A stretch of 64,000 bases of DNA from positions 1,798,001 to 1,862,000 of the forward strand of contig CP060238.1 of assembly GCA_023898765.1 (NCBI GenBank). Reading direction: 5' to 3'. The notes beneath the pieces were generated by a model. The model worked only from the letters and a program-made list of their open reading frames with translations, had not been told where the DNA came from and made no database searches. How positions within the stretch are numbered: the first letter of the stretch is position 1; every line of letters begins with the position of its first letter. Made by a program: the position numbers and the translations under genes. This stretch comes from Rhodospirillales bacterium. GTDB lineage: Bacteria; Pseudomonadota; Alphaproteobacteria; Micavibrionales; Micavibrionaceae. This document shows positions 52,161 through 61,503 of this stretch, one piece after another.

Positions 52161-53591
52161 CTACGCCGCCTCTGCTGCCATTTTCTGTGCTTTGGCTTCG
52201 ACTTCCTCAATCGTGCCGACCATGTAGAACGCGCTTTCCGGCAGGTGATCGTAAGCCCCGTCCACAATCGCGCGGAAACCTTTGATCGTGTCTTCAAGAT
52301 TGACAAAAACGCCCGGAGAACCGGTGAAAACTTCCGCCACATGGAACGGCTGGGACAGGAAGCGCTGGATTTTCCGCGCGCGCGCCACAACCAGTTTATC
52401 GTCTTCCGAAAGCTCATCCATGCCGAGAATGGCAATAATATCCTGAAGGGCTTTGTACTGCTGAAGCGTTTTTTGAACGTCCGCAGCGCAGTTATAGTGA
52501 TCCTCGCCCACAACGCGCGGATCCAGAATACGGGAGGTCGAATCCAGCGGGTCCACAGCCGGGTAAATCCCCAGCTCCGAAATCGCGCGGGACAGAACCG
52601 TCGTCGCATCCAGGTGAGAGAACGCCGTCGCCGGCGCAGGGTCCGTCAGGTCGTCTGCCGGCACATACACAGCCTGCACAGATGTAATAGACCCTTTATT
52701 GGTCGATGTAATCCGTTCCTGAAGCGCCCCCATATCCGTGGAGAGCGTCGGCTGATATCCCACAGCGGAAGGAATACGTCCCAGCAAAGCGGACACTTCC
52801 GCGCCGGCCTGCGTGAAACGGAACACATTGTCCATGAAGAACAGAACGTCCTGTCCCTCTTCGTCCCGGAAATATTCCGCCATGGTCAGACCGGAAAGCC
52901 CCACACGGGCACGCGCGCCCGGCGGTTCGTTCATCTGACCGTAAACCAGCGCCGCTTTGGATTCTCCGTCCGTTTTAATAACGCCGGATTCAATCATTTC
53001 GTGATACAGGTCGTTTCCTTCCCGGGTCCGCTCTCCCACACCGGCGAACACAGACACACCCCCGTGCCCTTTTGCGATGTTATTGATGAGCTCCATAATC
53101 GTCACGGTCTTGCCCACACCGGCACCGCCAAAGAGACCGATCTTACCCCCCTTGGCGTAAGGACACAGAAGGTCAACCACCTTAATCCCCGTCACAAGCT
53201 GCTCTGTCTCTGTGGCCTGTTCCACAAATTCCGGTGCGCTGCGGTGAATGGGGTAACGCTTTTTCGTCTTCGGCGCCGGCATTTCATCAATGGCATCACC
53301 AATCACATCAAAAATCCGGCCCAGTGTTTCAGGTCCGACAGGCACCGTAATCGGCCCTCCCGTATCCGTTACTTCCTGACCGCGGACCAGACCGTCTGTC
53401 GTGTCCATCGCGATACAGCGCACCGTGTTTTCCCCCAGGTGCTGCGCGACTTCCAGAACAAGCGTCTTCCCTTCATTGGCTTCGTTCACCGTGTGCAAGG
53501 CGTTCAAAATAGCGGGAACATTTCCCTCCTTGAACTGCACGTCCACAACCGCGCCTAAAACCTGCTGAACCGTTCCGTTTTCTTGTGCCAT
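52161..53591 (-). CDS. atpD: ATP synthase F1 beta subunit
   Basis: 476 residues. Walker A GLFGGAGVGKTVTIMELI, the catalytic Glu in GVGERTREGNDLYHEM, the Walker B region DVLFFMDNVFRF and the signature PALDSTS-type (here PAVDPLDSTSRIL) are all present. Catalytic subunit. Separated from atpG by a 67-codon ORF. Confidence 0.98.
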   Translation of the reverse strand: MAQENGTVQQVLGAVVDVQFKEGNVPAILNALHTVNEANEGKTLVLEVAQHLGENTVRCIAMDTTDGLVRGQEVTDTGGPITVPVGPETLGRIFDVIGDAIDEMPAPKTKKRYPIHRSAPEFVEQATETEQLVTGIKVVDLLCPYAKGGKIGLFGGAGVGKTVTIMELINNIAKGHGGVSVFAGVGERTREGNDLYHEMIESGVIKTDGESKAALVYGQMNEPPGARARVGLSGLTMAEYFRDEEGQDVLFFMDNVFRFTQAGAEVSALLGRIPSAVGYQPTLSTDMGALQERITSTNKGSITSVQAVYVPADDLTDPAPATAFSHLDATTVLSRAISELGIYPAVDPLDSTSRILDPRVVGEDHYNCAADVQKTLQQYKALQDIIAILGMDELSEDDKLVVARARKIQRFLSQPFHVAEVFTGSPGVFVNLEDTIKGFRAIVDGAYDHLPESAFYMVGTIEEVEAKAQKMAAEAA

Positions 53592-53617
53592 TTTTCTCTT
53601 CTCTCTTTTTCTACTTT

Positions 53618-53821
53618 TTAAAATTTAAGCTCTATTTTTTTAAAACCGGCGTGACCTTCAGCCGCTATAAATCCCGCAACTTTTTCAAAACGCCGACTTT
53701 CCGCCTTTTTCCAATCTAAAAAAGCTCCGGTACTCTCTTCTCCCCAAGCCGCAGCCAAAAGCTCTTGCAATTCTTTCCCCGAAAGGCGACTTGACACCTT
53801 ACTCGTTTTATTTTCAGCCAT
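53618..53821 (-). CDS. Small unknown protein inside the ATP synthase operon
   Basis: 67 residues, not recognised. Its ATG shares a base with the atpG stop (TAATG), and it ends 26 bases before atpD. The composition is charged and helical (SGKELQELLAAAWG, DWKKAESRRFEKVAGFI). An extra gene between atpG and atpD is not part of the usual operon. It could be an assembly or regulatory factor, or an insertion of no consequence. Confidence 0.6.
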   Translation of the reverse strand: MAENKTSKVSSRLSGKELQELLAAAWGEESTGAFLDWKKAESRRFEKVAGFIAAEGHAGFKKIELKF

Positions 53822-54726
53822 TACACCGCTTCCGCACCCGAGATAATCTCGATGAGTTCCTTCGTGATGTAAGCCTGCCGCGCACGGTTGTACCGGATGG
53901 AAAGCTTGTCAATCATATCCCCGGCATTGCGCGTGGCATTATCCATCGCCGTCATCCGGGCCGCCTGCTCCCCGGCCGCGCTATCCAGAATCGCCCGGAA
54001 AATCTGCACGCCCAGATTGCGCGGCAACAAAAGCCCTAAAATCTCATTTTCTTCCGGCTCAAAGTCATAAGGACAAAGCGAAGCGGACGCTTCTTCCGGT
54101 TCATTGTCATTCGCTTCCTCAGGCTCTGCCGCCTTAAAAGGTATGAGCTGCTGCGCGGAAGGCTCCTGCGTGAGAACACTGCGAAACTTGTTATAAAGGA
54201 GCGTGCAGACATCGAACGCGCCTTTTTCAAAAAGCTCCTGCGTGACCCGCGCGACACCGCTGACCTCCGCAAAGGACACGCCTTTTTTCCCGGCAATCCC
54301 GACAAAGCTTTCCAGGATTTTATCGCCATGGTCGCGCTTTAAAAGATCGCGCGCCTTTCGCCCCACACAGATAAGCTTGACGGTTTTTCCTTCCGCTTCA
54401 AGCGCTTTGATCTGCTGGCGCGCTTTGCGAACGAGGTTCCCGTTAAACCCGCCGCAAAGACCACGGTCGGATGTCACGACAATCAAAAGATGGGTCTGAT
54501 CCGCGCCGGTGCCGGTCAAAAGCCTGGGCGAAACATCCGTGATCGTCACGCCTTCCGTCATACGCGCCACCATACCCAGCATCGCCTGCGCGTAGGGCTG
54601 GGAAGCTTCGGCCTGTTCCTGCGCCTTTTTCAGCTTGGACGCCGCGACCATTTTCATCGCAGACGTAATCTTCCGCGTGGATTTCACGGAAGATATACGG
54701 TCTCTATATTCCTTAAGACTGGGCAT
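53821..54726 (-). CDS. atpG: ATP synthase F1 gamma subunit
   Basis: 301 residues. N-terminal helix MPSLKEYRDRISSVKSTRKI plus ITSAMKMVAASKLKKAQ, the SDRGLCGGFNGNLV region and the C-terminal helix (ARMTAMDNATRNAGDMIDKL) are the rotor shaft. A 20-odd residue acidic insert (EEANDNEPEEASASL) sits in the Rossmann-like domain, longer than in E. coli. Placed between atpA and the small ORF. Confidence 0.97.
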   Translation of the reverse strand: MPSLKEYRDRISSVKSTRKITSAMKMVAASKLKKAQEQAEASQPYAQAMLGMVARMTEGVTITDVSPRLLTGTGADQTHLLIVVTSDRGLCGGFNGNLVRKARQQIKALEAEGKTVKLICVGRKARDLLKRDHGDKILESFVGIAGKKGVSFAEVSGVARVTQELFEKGAFDVCTLLYNKFRSVLTQEPSAQQLIPFKAAEPEEANDNEPEEASASLCPYDFEPEENEILGLLLPRNLGVQIFRAILDSAAGEQAARMTAMDNATRNAGDMIDKLSIRYNRARQAYITKELIEIISGAEAV

Positions 54727-54746
54727 TAAGGTCTAATATCCTTTTA

Positions 54747-56297
54747 TCAGGCAGCTTGTTTAACGTTGGCAGAAAAACCGTTGGTGAATTTTTCCAGGAA
54801 AGCTTTCATTTTAGCTTCCAGCGCGTCATCCAGTTTTTGCTGCTTTTTGATTGTCTCCAGAATGTCTTTGCCGTTGGCGCGAACATCTTCCAGCAAGCGC
54901 TGTTCATACTCGCTCACCGAAGAAACCGGCACACCGTCCAAAAACCCTTTGGTACCGGCAAAAATCACAAAGACCTGCTCTTCCACCGCCAAAGGAGAGA
55001 ACTGCGGCTGCTTCAAAAGCTGGGTCAGGCGGGCGCCGCGCGCCAGCAATTTCTGCGTCGAGGCGTCAAGATCCGACGCAAACTGCGCGAAGGCTTCCAT
55101 CTCGCGATATTGCGCAAGTTCCAGTTTGATAGACCCCGCCACCTGTTTCATGGCCTTGATCTGCGCGGAAGACCCCACCCGTGACACAGACAGCCCCACA
55201 TTGATGGCCGGACGAATCCCTTTAAAGAACAGGTCCGTTTCCAGGAAGATCTGGCCGTCCGTAATCGAAATCACGTTTGTCGGAATGTAGGCAGACACGT
55301 CCCCGGCCTGCGTTTCAATAATCGGCAACGCCGTCATCGACCCGCTGCCACGACCTTCTCCCAATTTACACGCCCGTTCCAAAAGGCGGGAGTGAATGTA
55401 AAACACGTCACCCGGATAGGCTTCCCGGCCCGGCGGACGCCGCAAAAGCAAGGACATCTGGCGATACGCCACCGCCTGCTTGGACAAATCGTCATAAATA
55501 ATCAAAGAATGCAGACCGTTATTCAGGAACCACTCTCCAATAGACGCCCCGCAATAAGGCGCCAGAAACTGCATCGGCGCAGGATCGGAAGCAGTTGCAG
55601 CCACCACCACGGAATATTCCATGGCGCCCTGCTCTTCCAGTTCCTTCACCAGTTGTGCCACGGTCGAGCGTTTTTGTCCGATCGCCACATAGACGCAGTA
55701 AAGGTGTTTTTTCTCGTCCTTGTCGGCATTAACGGTTTTTTGATTGATAATGGCATCGATCGCCACCGCCGTTTTACCGGTCTGGCGGTCCCCGATAATC
55801 AACTCCCGCTGCCCCCGGCCAACCGGCACCAGCGCATCAATAGCTTTAAGGCCGGACTGCATCGGCTCATGCACGGATTTGCGTGGAATAATCCCCGGCG
55901 CCTTGACTTCGATCCGGCTGCTTTCCTTGTTTTTAAGGGGCCCTTTGCCGTCAATCGGGTTACCCAGCGCGTCCACAACACGGCCCAGAAGCTCCTTGCC
56001 CACAGGCACTTCCACGATCTCCCCGGTCCGGCGCACAATATCGCCTTCCTTGATATCGCGGTCATCCCCGAAAATCACGATCCCGACATTGTCGAGTTCC
56101 AGGTTCAGGGCCATCCCTTTAATCCCGCCGGGAAACTCAACCATTTCCCCGGCACGAACCTGATCCAGCCCGTACACGCGGGCCACCCCGTCCCCAACAG
56201 ACAAAACCTGACCGATTTCGGCGATATCGGCCTGCGCCCCAAAGTCGGCAATCTGTTTCTTTAGAATTTCGGATATTTCAGCGGCACGGATTTCCAT
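54747..56297 (-). CDS. atpA: ATP synthase F1 alpha subunit
   Basis: 516 residues. P-loop GDRQTGKTAVAID, the Arg finger segment near PAINVGLSVSRVGSSAQ and the usual N-terminal crown (VLSVGDGVARVYGLD). Non-catalytic nucleotide-binding subunit of F1. Lies three bases after atpH. Confidence 0.98.
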   Translation of the reverse strand: MEIRAAEISEILKKQIADFGAQADIAEIGQVLSVGDGVARVYGLDQVRAGEMVEFPGGIKGMALNLELDNVGIVIFGDDRDIKEGDIVRRTGEIVEVPVGKELLGRVVDALGNPIDGKGPLKNKESSRIEVKAPGIIPRKSVHEPMQSGLKAIDALVPVGRGQRELIIGDRQTGKTAVAIDAIINQKTVNADKDEKKHLYCVYVAIGQKRSTVAQLVKELEEQGAMEYSVVVAATASDPAPMQFLAPYCGASIGEWFLNNGLHSLIIYDDLSKQAVAYRQMSLLLRRPPGREAYPGDVFYIHSRLLERACKLGEGRGSGSMTALPIIETQAGDVSAYIPTNVISITDGQIFLETDLFFKGIRPAINVGLSVSRVGSSAQIKAMKQVAGSIKLELAQYREMEAFAQFASDLDASTQKLLARGARLTQLLKQPQFSPLAVEEQVFVIFAGTKGFLDGVPVSSVSEYEQRLLEDVRANGKDILETIKKQQKLDDALEAKMKAFLEKFTNGFSANVKQAA

Positions 56298-56300
56298 GTC

Positions 56301-56900
56301 TTAGCTTCCCTCTTTTTGCTTGTTTGTATCGGTTAAATTCACATTGGAGCTGGACTTCATCGCGCGCTCCAGCCGCTCCAGCTTCCGTTTGACGGAATCG
56401 TCAATCATCCGGGACCCGACGGTGACGACCATCCCGCCGATCAAGTCACGGTCAATCTCAACATTCAGGGAAACCTTTTTCCCCGTGGCCTTGCCAAGCG
56501 CCTCGCGCAGGGCCTTTGTCTGCGCATCCGTTAAAGCGAACGCGGCCTGCACCTGCGCATTCACTTCCCCGCGCCGGCGGGTAATATCCGTTTTAACGGC
56601 GCAGATAACGGCAGAAATAATGTTCAGGCGGTGATTTTCAGCCAGAAGCGCCAAAAAATTGCGGGTCAGCACGTTAAATTTCGCCTTTTCGGCAATGGAA
56701 ATCATCGCATCGCGCTGGACCGCACGCTCAATCAAAGGAGAACGGATTAAATTCTGTAAATCAGGACAGCCGGAAAGCATCCCTTCCAGATCTTTTAAAT
56801 CCTGCTCCACAGACTCGAGAGATCCCGCTTCCACAGCCGTATCCACGAGCGCATTCGCATAACGTAAGGCGGTAACGCCGGAAGTCTGTCTGGAAGCCAC
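56301..56900 (-). CDS. atpH: ATP synthase F1 delta subunit
   Basis: 199 residues. RYANALVDTAVE at the N-terminus, LLAENHRLNIISAV in the middle and VSLNVEIDRDLIGGMVVTVG at the C-terminus match the OSCP/delta family. It joins F1 to the stator stalk. First gene of the F1 operon; the F0 genes are not in the window, as is normal in alphaproteobacteria. Confidence 0.97.
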   Translation of the reverse strand: MASRQTSGVTALRYANALVDTAVEAGSLESVEQDLKDLEGMLSGCPDLQNLIRSPLIERAVQRDAMISIAEKAKFNVLTRNFLALLAENHRLNIISAVICAVKTDITRRRGEVNAQVQAAFALTDAQTKALREALGKATGKKVSLNVEIDRDLIGGMVVTVGSRMIDDSVKRKLERLERAMKSSSNVNLTDTNKQKEGS

Positions 56901-57089
56901 GTCTTGACCCTCTTTCGATTCTTAAAAGTTGGCTGAGGATTTAGCACAGGAAATAGCCCTGCGCAAGCGCTTAGCCCCTTAATTTTGAGAAGAATTTGAA
57001 AGCACTTCTTCTCTTCTGGCCTTTTTTCAAAATATTGCTAGAATCTTCAGGTAAATGTCCTGCTTTTTGCCTCCAGCCCCTTTATTTCG

Positions 57090-58397
57090 ATGTCTTTAAA
57101 ACCCCGTGCCATTTTCCTGCTTTTTATCGTCATCCTGACGGAAGGTTATATCGTTCTTTCCACAGAGCTTCTCGCGATCCGTCAAACCATTCCCTTCGTC
57201 GGAAGCGGGACGGATACCATTTCAATCATTATTGCCGCCGTTTTGATGCCCCTGGCCTTTGGCTATTACAACGGCGGAAAATTCAAACCGCATTATCAGG
57301 GACGCCGGTTTCTGACCGTTCGAAGCAAACTGCTGCAAAACATCCTTGTTTCATCCGTGTTTCTTATTCTTGCCATATCGTACGTCCCTCTTTTCCTCTT
57401 TTTTACGCTTCTTATCCAAAACGGCATCTATTACCGGCTATTGCTCACCGGGCTTTACGCCACCATCTTTCTTGTGACGCCCGTTTACCTGCTGGGACAG
57501 ACAATCCCGCTTGTGAGCAACTTCTTTTCAAAAGAACGCCTGTCGGAAATTACCGGCCGGATGCTTTTTTTCTCCACGATCGGGTCCTTCCTCGGCGCCG
57601 TCCTCTCGACGATCATCCTGATGGCCACCATTGGCGTACACCATACGGCCTCTCTCACTTTCCTGCTGCTTGCCGCCATTTACCTGCTTTTGCGCAAAGA
57701 CAGGAACCTTGAAAGAAACCTCCCTATTCTGTGCATTGCCGGAATGGGGCTCGTGTTCAACTCTTCAAGCGTTATGGAGAATCTGCATATTGTGGAAAAC
57801 AATCAATATAATACGATTATGGTGACGGAAGATCCGCAGACCCACAGCCGCACAATCTCCCTGAACAACAATTCCTCTTCAACCCTGCACGCCGACGGGC
57901 GGCCCCACGAATACATCCATTTCATCGAAAAGCATTACATCAACCCCCTGCCTGCCGAAGACGCGCCAAAAAGAATTCTTGTGATAGGCGCGGGCGGGTT
58001 CACGCTGGGGCTCCAGGACACTAAAAACATCTACGATTTTGTGGATATTGACGGCTCTCTTAAAGAGGTATCCGAAAAATATTTTTTACAAAAACAGCTC
58101 GGGCCGAACAAGCATTTTTACCCCTCTCCCGCGCGCGCCTTCCTGATCCAGAACAAAAACGACTATGACCTGATCGTTCTGGACGCCTATTTCGGAGGCG
58201 TAAATATCCCCGAGCATCTCGTCACGCAGGATTTTTTCAAGCAAATCCGGGAAACGCTCACGAAGGGAGGAACGGTTGTTGCAAATTTCATCGTCCACCC
58301 GAATTTTTCCGACCGCTTCAGCCAGCATATCGATACGACATTCCGGTCCGTTTTTCCTTTCATCACCCGCCAGATGATTGAAGACTATAACGGATAG
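57090..58397 (+). CDS. Spermidine-synthase-like membrane protein, ended by an in-frame TAG
   Basis: 435 residues to TAG at 58395-58397. Six or so transmembrane helices occupy residues 1-220, then a Rossmann-type methyltransferase-like fold: ILVIGAGGFTLGLQD, the acidic DFVDIDGSLKEV and DLIVLDAYFGG. Such membrane-fused spermidine-synthase-like proteins are widespread with unclear substrates. The frame continues beyond the TAG without a stop for 41 codons to TAA at 58521; that part reads NILYIYQDQDF and so on and looks like the missing C-terminus. Either a nonsense mutation, a sequencing error or readthrough. Confidence 0.78.
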   Translation: MSLKPRAIFLLFIVILTEGYIVLSTELLAIRQTIPFVGSGTDTISIIIAAVLMPLAFGYYNGGKFKPHYQGRRFLTVRSKLLQNILVSSVFLILAISYVPLFLFFTLLIQNGIYYRLLLTGLYATIFLVTPVYLLGQTIPLVSNFFSKERLSEITGRMLFFSTIGSFLGAVLSTIILMATIGVHHTASLTFLLLAAIYLLLRKDRNLERNLPILCIAGMGLVFNSSSVMENLHIVENNQYNTIMVTEDPQTHSRTISLNNNSSSTLHADGRPHEYIHFIEKHYINPLPAEDAPKRILVIGAGGFTLGLQDTKNIYDFVDIDGSLKEVSEKYFLQKQLGPNKHFYPSPARAFLIQNKNDYDLIVLDAYFGGVNIPEHLVTQDFFKQIRETLTKGGTVVANFIVHPNFSDRFSQHIDTTFRSVFPFITRQMIEDYNG

Positions 58398-58523
58398 AGC
58401 ATCCATCATGACAGGCAAAGCAACATCCTTTACATCTATCAGGATCAGGATTTTGCAACGCCTCAGAAAGTCTACACCGACAACCTGAACACAATCTTTC
58501 TGGACAAGCCCCAAAAAAGATAA
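58398..58523 (+). pseudogene. In-frame C-terminal remainder of the spermidine-synthase-like gene
   Basis: 41 codons after TAG, ending in TAA at 58521-58523. It contains RQSNILYIYQDQDF and VYTDNLNTIFLDKP, consistent with the closing strand and helix of this fold. It lacks its own plausible start. Confidence 0.6.
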
Positions 58524-58549
58524 GCCTGCCAGCATGATAAGGCGGGTTT

Positions 58550-60730
58550 TTAATAAAAACTCTGGGGATCGATATCGACAGACACGCGCACAGAGGAAGG
58601 GATTTTTATCCCTTTTAACCAGTGCGTTATTGCCTTTTGAATATCTATTTTCTTATCGGCCCGCACCAGCAGACGCCGCCGGTAGTTTCCGCGCAGACGG
58701 TACATCAGCGCATCCGCCGGCCCGAACGTCTGTATTTCCTCGCCCTTTTGGGGCGCGGTGCGTCCCAGCGCCCGCGAAACCTCCACCACCTGCGCCTCGT
58801 CACGTCCTGAAACAATAACACCCGCCAGCCGGCTGAAAGGCGGCATGCCGGAATTCTCCCGCTCCTGCGCCTCCACCCGTAAAAATTCATCGCGCGCCCC
58901 GCCCGCCAGCGCCTGCATCACGCGGGCCTCCGGGTTAAACGTCTGAAGATAGACATGGCCTTTCATATCTTCCCGTCCCGCGCGCCCCGCCACCTGATGC
59001 AGCAATTGATAGGTGCGCTCCGTAGCGCGCAAATCCCCGCCGGACAGCCCCAGATCCGCATCCACCACCCCCACGCAAGTCAATTTGGGGAAGTGATGAC
59101 CTTTGGCAATAATCTGAGTCCCGATAATGATGTCGACTTTGTGATCCTGAATATCGGATAAAAGAGCTTTCAATTGCTCATGCGTCCCGGCCGTATCGCT
59201 GGAAAGCACGGAAATACGGGCCTCCGGAAAATACTCCTTCGTCTCCTCCATAATTCTCTCCACACCGGGACCGCAAGCCGCCAGCGACTCCCTGTCCCCG
59301 CAGGAAGGACAGGTCAGCGGACGGTCTACAAAATGGTCGCAGTGGTGACAATGAAGCCTGCCCGTCTTGCGGTGGTCGATCAGCCAGGCGCTGCAGCGCG
59401 GACATTCAAAACGGTGCCCGCAGGTCCGGCACAGCGTCAGCGGCGCATAACCCCGCCGGTTCAAAAATAAAAGGGACTGCCGTCCCGCTTCCAGCGTTTC
59501 CGCCATCGCTTTTTGCAAGGATGGAGAGATAAAATGCTGGCGCGCCATTTTTTCCTGCCGCAGATCCACCAGATGAATCTCCGGCAAATCCGCGCCCCCG
59601 TGGCGATCCGGCAGACTCAGATGGCTGTAGCGCCCTTCCCACGCATTGTGAATCGTCTCCAGCGACGGCGTTGCCGACACCAGCACAACGGGTATCTCCC
59701 CTAAACTGGCCCGCACAATCGCCATATCCCGCGCATGATAAATCACGCCGTCTTCCTGTTTATAAGCGGGATCATGCTCCTCATCGACGACGATCAGCCC
59801 CAGATCCGCATAGGGCAAAAACAGGGCCGAGCGCGCCCCCACAACCACACGGCTTTCCCCGGTGACCACGCCGCGCCACGTCTTTTTGCGCTGCGCCGAA
59901 GAAAGGGAAGAATGCCAAAGCGCCGGAACGCAGCCAAAGCGGGTTTTAAAGCGGTCTAAAAACGCATTGGAAAGCGCAATTTCAGGAAGCAAAATAAGGA
60001 CTTGCCTGTTTTGCCTTAAAGCCTGCGCGACCGCCTCAAAATACACTTCCGTCTTTCCCGCTCCGGTCACACCGTCTACCAAGGTCACGTTGTAACGGCC
60101 TGTTTTGACTTTTTCTTTTAAGTCCCGGGCAGAGTCCTGCTGCACGGAAGAAAGCAAAGGGCCGGGCCGCTCCGGGTCTGGCAAGCGGCAGGGCGCCGGC
60201 GCCGACAGGCTAATCTGTTTGAGATAGCCTTTCTCAAAGAGCCCCTTGATAACCCCCGAAGAACATCCCGCTTCCTCCGCCAGTTCGCCCGCCCGCCGTG
60301 GCAGTCCGTCCGACACAATTTCCATCACGCGGCGGGCCTGAGGAGAAAGCGACTCTCCCTCCTTCCCTGCACGCGAAAAAACATACCCCGTCACAGGCTT
60401 TGGCGGCTCCAGCGCACCGGGCACACTTAAGGACAGCTTCAGAACGCTCCCTCTGGCCGCCATGGTATAGCCCGCCATCCAGTCCAGAAACCGGCGGTGA
60501 GCCTCCGGCATGGGGGGAAGATCGTATCGGGATAAAACATATTTAAGCTTTTTGGACGAAACGCCGCCTTCCGCCTCCCCCCACACCACCGCCGGAATTT
60601 CACGCCGTCCCAGCGGCACACAGACATACGCCCCCGCGCAGATTTCCAGCCCCTCCGGCACACCGTAATCATACGCTTTGTCCACAGGATACGGGACAAG
60701 AACGGACTTCCTCCCTGTTTCCCGGGAGAG
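58550..60730 (-). CDS. priA: Primosomal protein N' (replication restart helicase)
   Basis: About 726 residues from MLSRETGRK (GAGG five bases upstream); the frame extends 11 codons further to 60763. Walker A DGVTGAGKTEVYFEA, DEEH box LIVVDEEHDPAY, the zinc cysteines CRTCGHRFECPRC, CHHCDHFVDRPLTCPSC and helicase motif VI-like HQVAGRAGRED. The N-terminal 3'-DNA-end binding domain is normal. It restarts stalled replication forks. Divergent from fsa. Confidence 0.96.
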   Translation of the reverse strand, partial: LSRETGRKSVLVPYPVDKAYDYGVPEGLEICAGAYVCVPLGRREIPAVVWGEAEGGVSSKKLKYVLSRYDLPPMPEAHRRFLDWMAGYTMAARGSVLKLSLSVPGALEPPKPVTGYVFSRAGKEGESLSPQARRVMEIVSDGLPRRAGELAEEAGCSSGVIKGLFEKGYLKQISLSAPAPCRLPDPERPGPLLSSVQQDSARDLKEKVKTGRYNVTLVDGVTGAGKTEVYFEAVAQALRQNRQVLILLPEIALSNAFLDRFKTRFGCVPALWHSSLSSAQRKKTWRGVVTGESRVVVGARSALFLPYADLGLIVVDEEHDPAYKQEDGVIYHARDMAIVRASLGEIPVVLVSATPSLETIHNAWEGRYSHLSLPDRHGGADLPEIHLVDLRQEKMARQHFISPSLQKAMAETLEAGRQSLLFLNRRGYAPLTLCRTCGHRFECPRCSAWLIDHRKTGRLHCHHCDHFVDRPLTCPSCGDRESLAACGPGVERIMEETKEYFPEARISVLSSDTAGTHEQLKALLSDIQDHKVDIIIGTQIIAKGHHFPKLTCVGVVDADLGLSGGDLRATERTYQLLHQVAGRAGREDMKGHVYLQTFNPEARVMQALAGGARDEFLRVEAQERENSGMPPFSRLAGVIVSGRDEAQVVEVSRALGRTAPQKGEEIQTFGPADALMYRLRGNYRRRLLVRADKKIDIQKAITHWLKGIKIPSSVRVSVDIDPQSFY

Positions 60731-60811
60731 CATGTCATCCTCTTCTTGAAAAAGTGTCTGCATATGGTTACCTATGATGCTCAGGATTCATATAAAAGGA
60801 AAGAGCCCATC

Positions 60812-61468
60812 ATGAAATTCTTCGTCGACACAGCAGATATTGATGACATTAAAGATCTCGCCTCTACGGGATTGCTTGACGGGGTCACGACCAACCCCTC
60901 CTTGATCGCCAAATCCGGGAAAAATTTCATCCCGCTGATTGAGGAAATCTGCTCTGTCGTTGCAGGCCCCGTCAGCGCCGAAGTCGCCGCGACAGACTAT
61001 GAGACCATGCTCAAGGAGGCAAACGTCCTGAAAAAAATCGCGCATAACGTCGCGATCAAGGTGCCGCTTACGCCGGACGGCCTGAAAGTCTGCAAAGAGC
61101 TTTCTGATGAAGGCACCATGGTGAATGTCACCCTGTGCTTCTCGGCAGCTCAGGCTATTCTGGCCGCCAAAGCGGGCGCAACCTTTATCTCCCCTTTCGT
61201 CGGACGGCTGGACGATATTTCGCAGGACGGGCTGGGGCTGATTTCCGAAATTTGCACCATCTACGACAACTACCCGGATTTCCATACCGAGGTGCTGGTG
61301 GCCTCTATCCGGCATCCGATGCATATCGTGGACAGCGCCAAAATGGGCGCCCATGTCGTGACCTGCCCTCCCGGCGTCATTCGCCAGCTCTACGCACATC
61401 CTTTAACGGATAAAGGGCTTGCCGCCTTCGTCGAAGACTGGAAAAAAACCGGGCAAAGCATTTTGTAA
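60812..61468 (+). CDS. fsa: Fructose-6-phosphate aldolase / transaldolase-like (TalC/Fsa)
   Basis: 218 residues from MKFFVDTAD, the usual start for this short transaldolase family; the upstream frame is ignored. DGVTTNPSLIAKSG, the Schiff-base Lys in VAIKVPLT, NVTLCFSAAQA and ASIRHPMHIVDSA are all seen. It either splits fructose-6-phosphate or acts as a transaldolase in the pentose phosphate pathway. AAAGGAAAGAGC upstream is a ribosome binding site. Confidence 0.93.
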   Translation: MKFFVDTADIDDIKDLASTGLLDGVTTNPSLIAKSGKNFIPLIEEICSVVAGPVSAEVAATDYETMLKEANVLKKIAHNVAIKVPLTPDGLKVCKELSDEGTMVNVTLCFSAAQAILAAKAGATFISPFVGRLDDISQDGLGLISEICTIYDNYPDFHTEVLVASIRHPMHIVDSAKMGAHVVTCPPGVIRQLYAHPLTDKGLAAFVEDWKKTGQSIL

Positions 61469-61503
61469 AAACAGAATATCTTTCTCTGTGGTAAAATCAG
61501 GGC

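Noticed and set aside
51963..53558. 531-codon frame antisense to atpD and atpC
   Set aside because: Complement of two certain genes with the same Arg/His bias.
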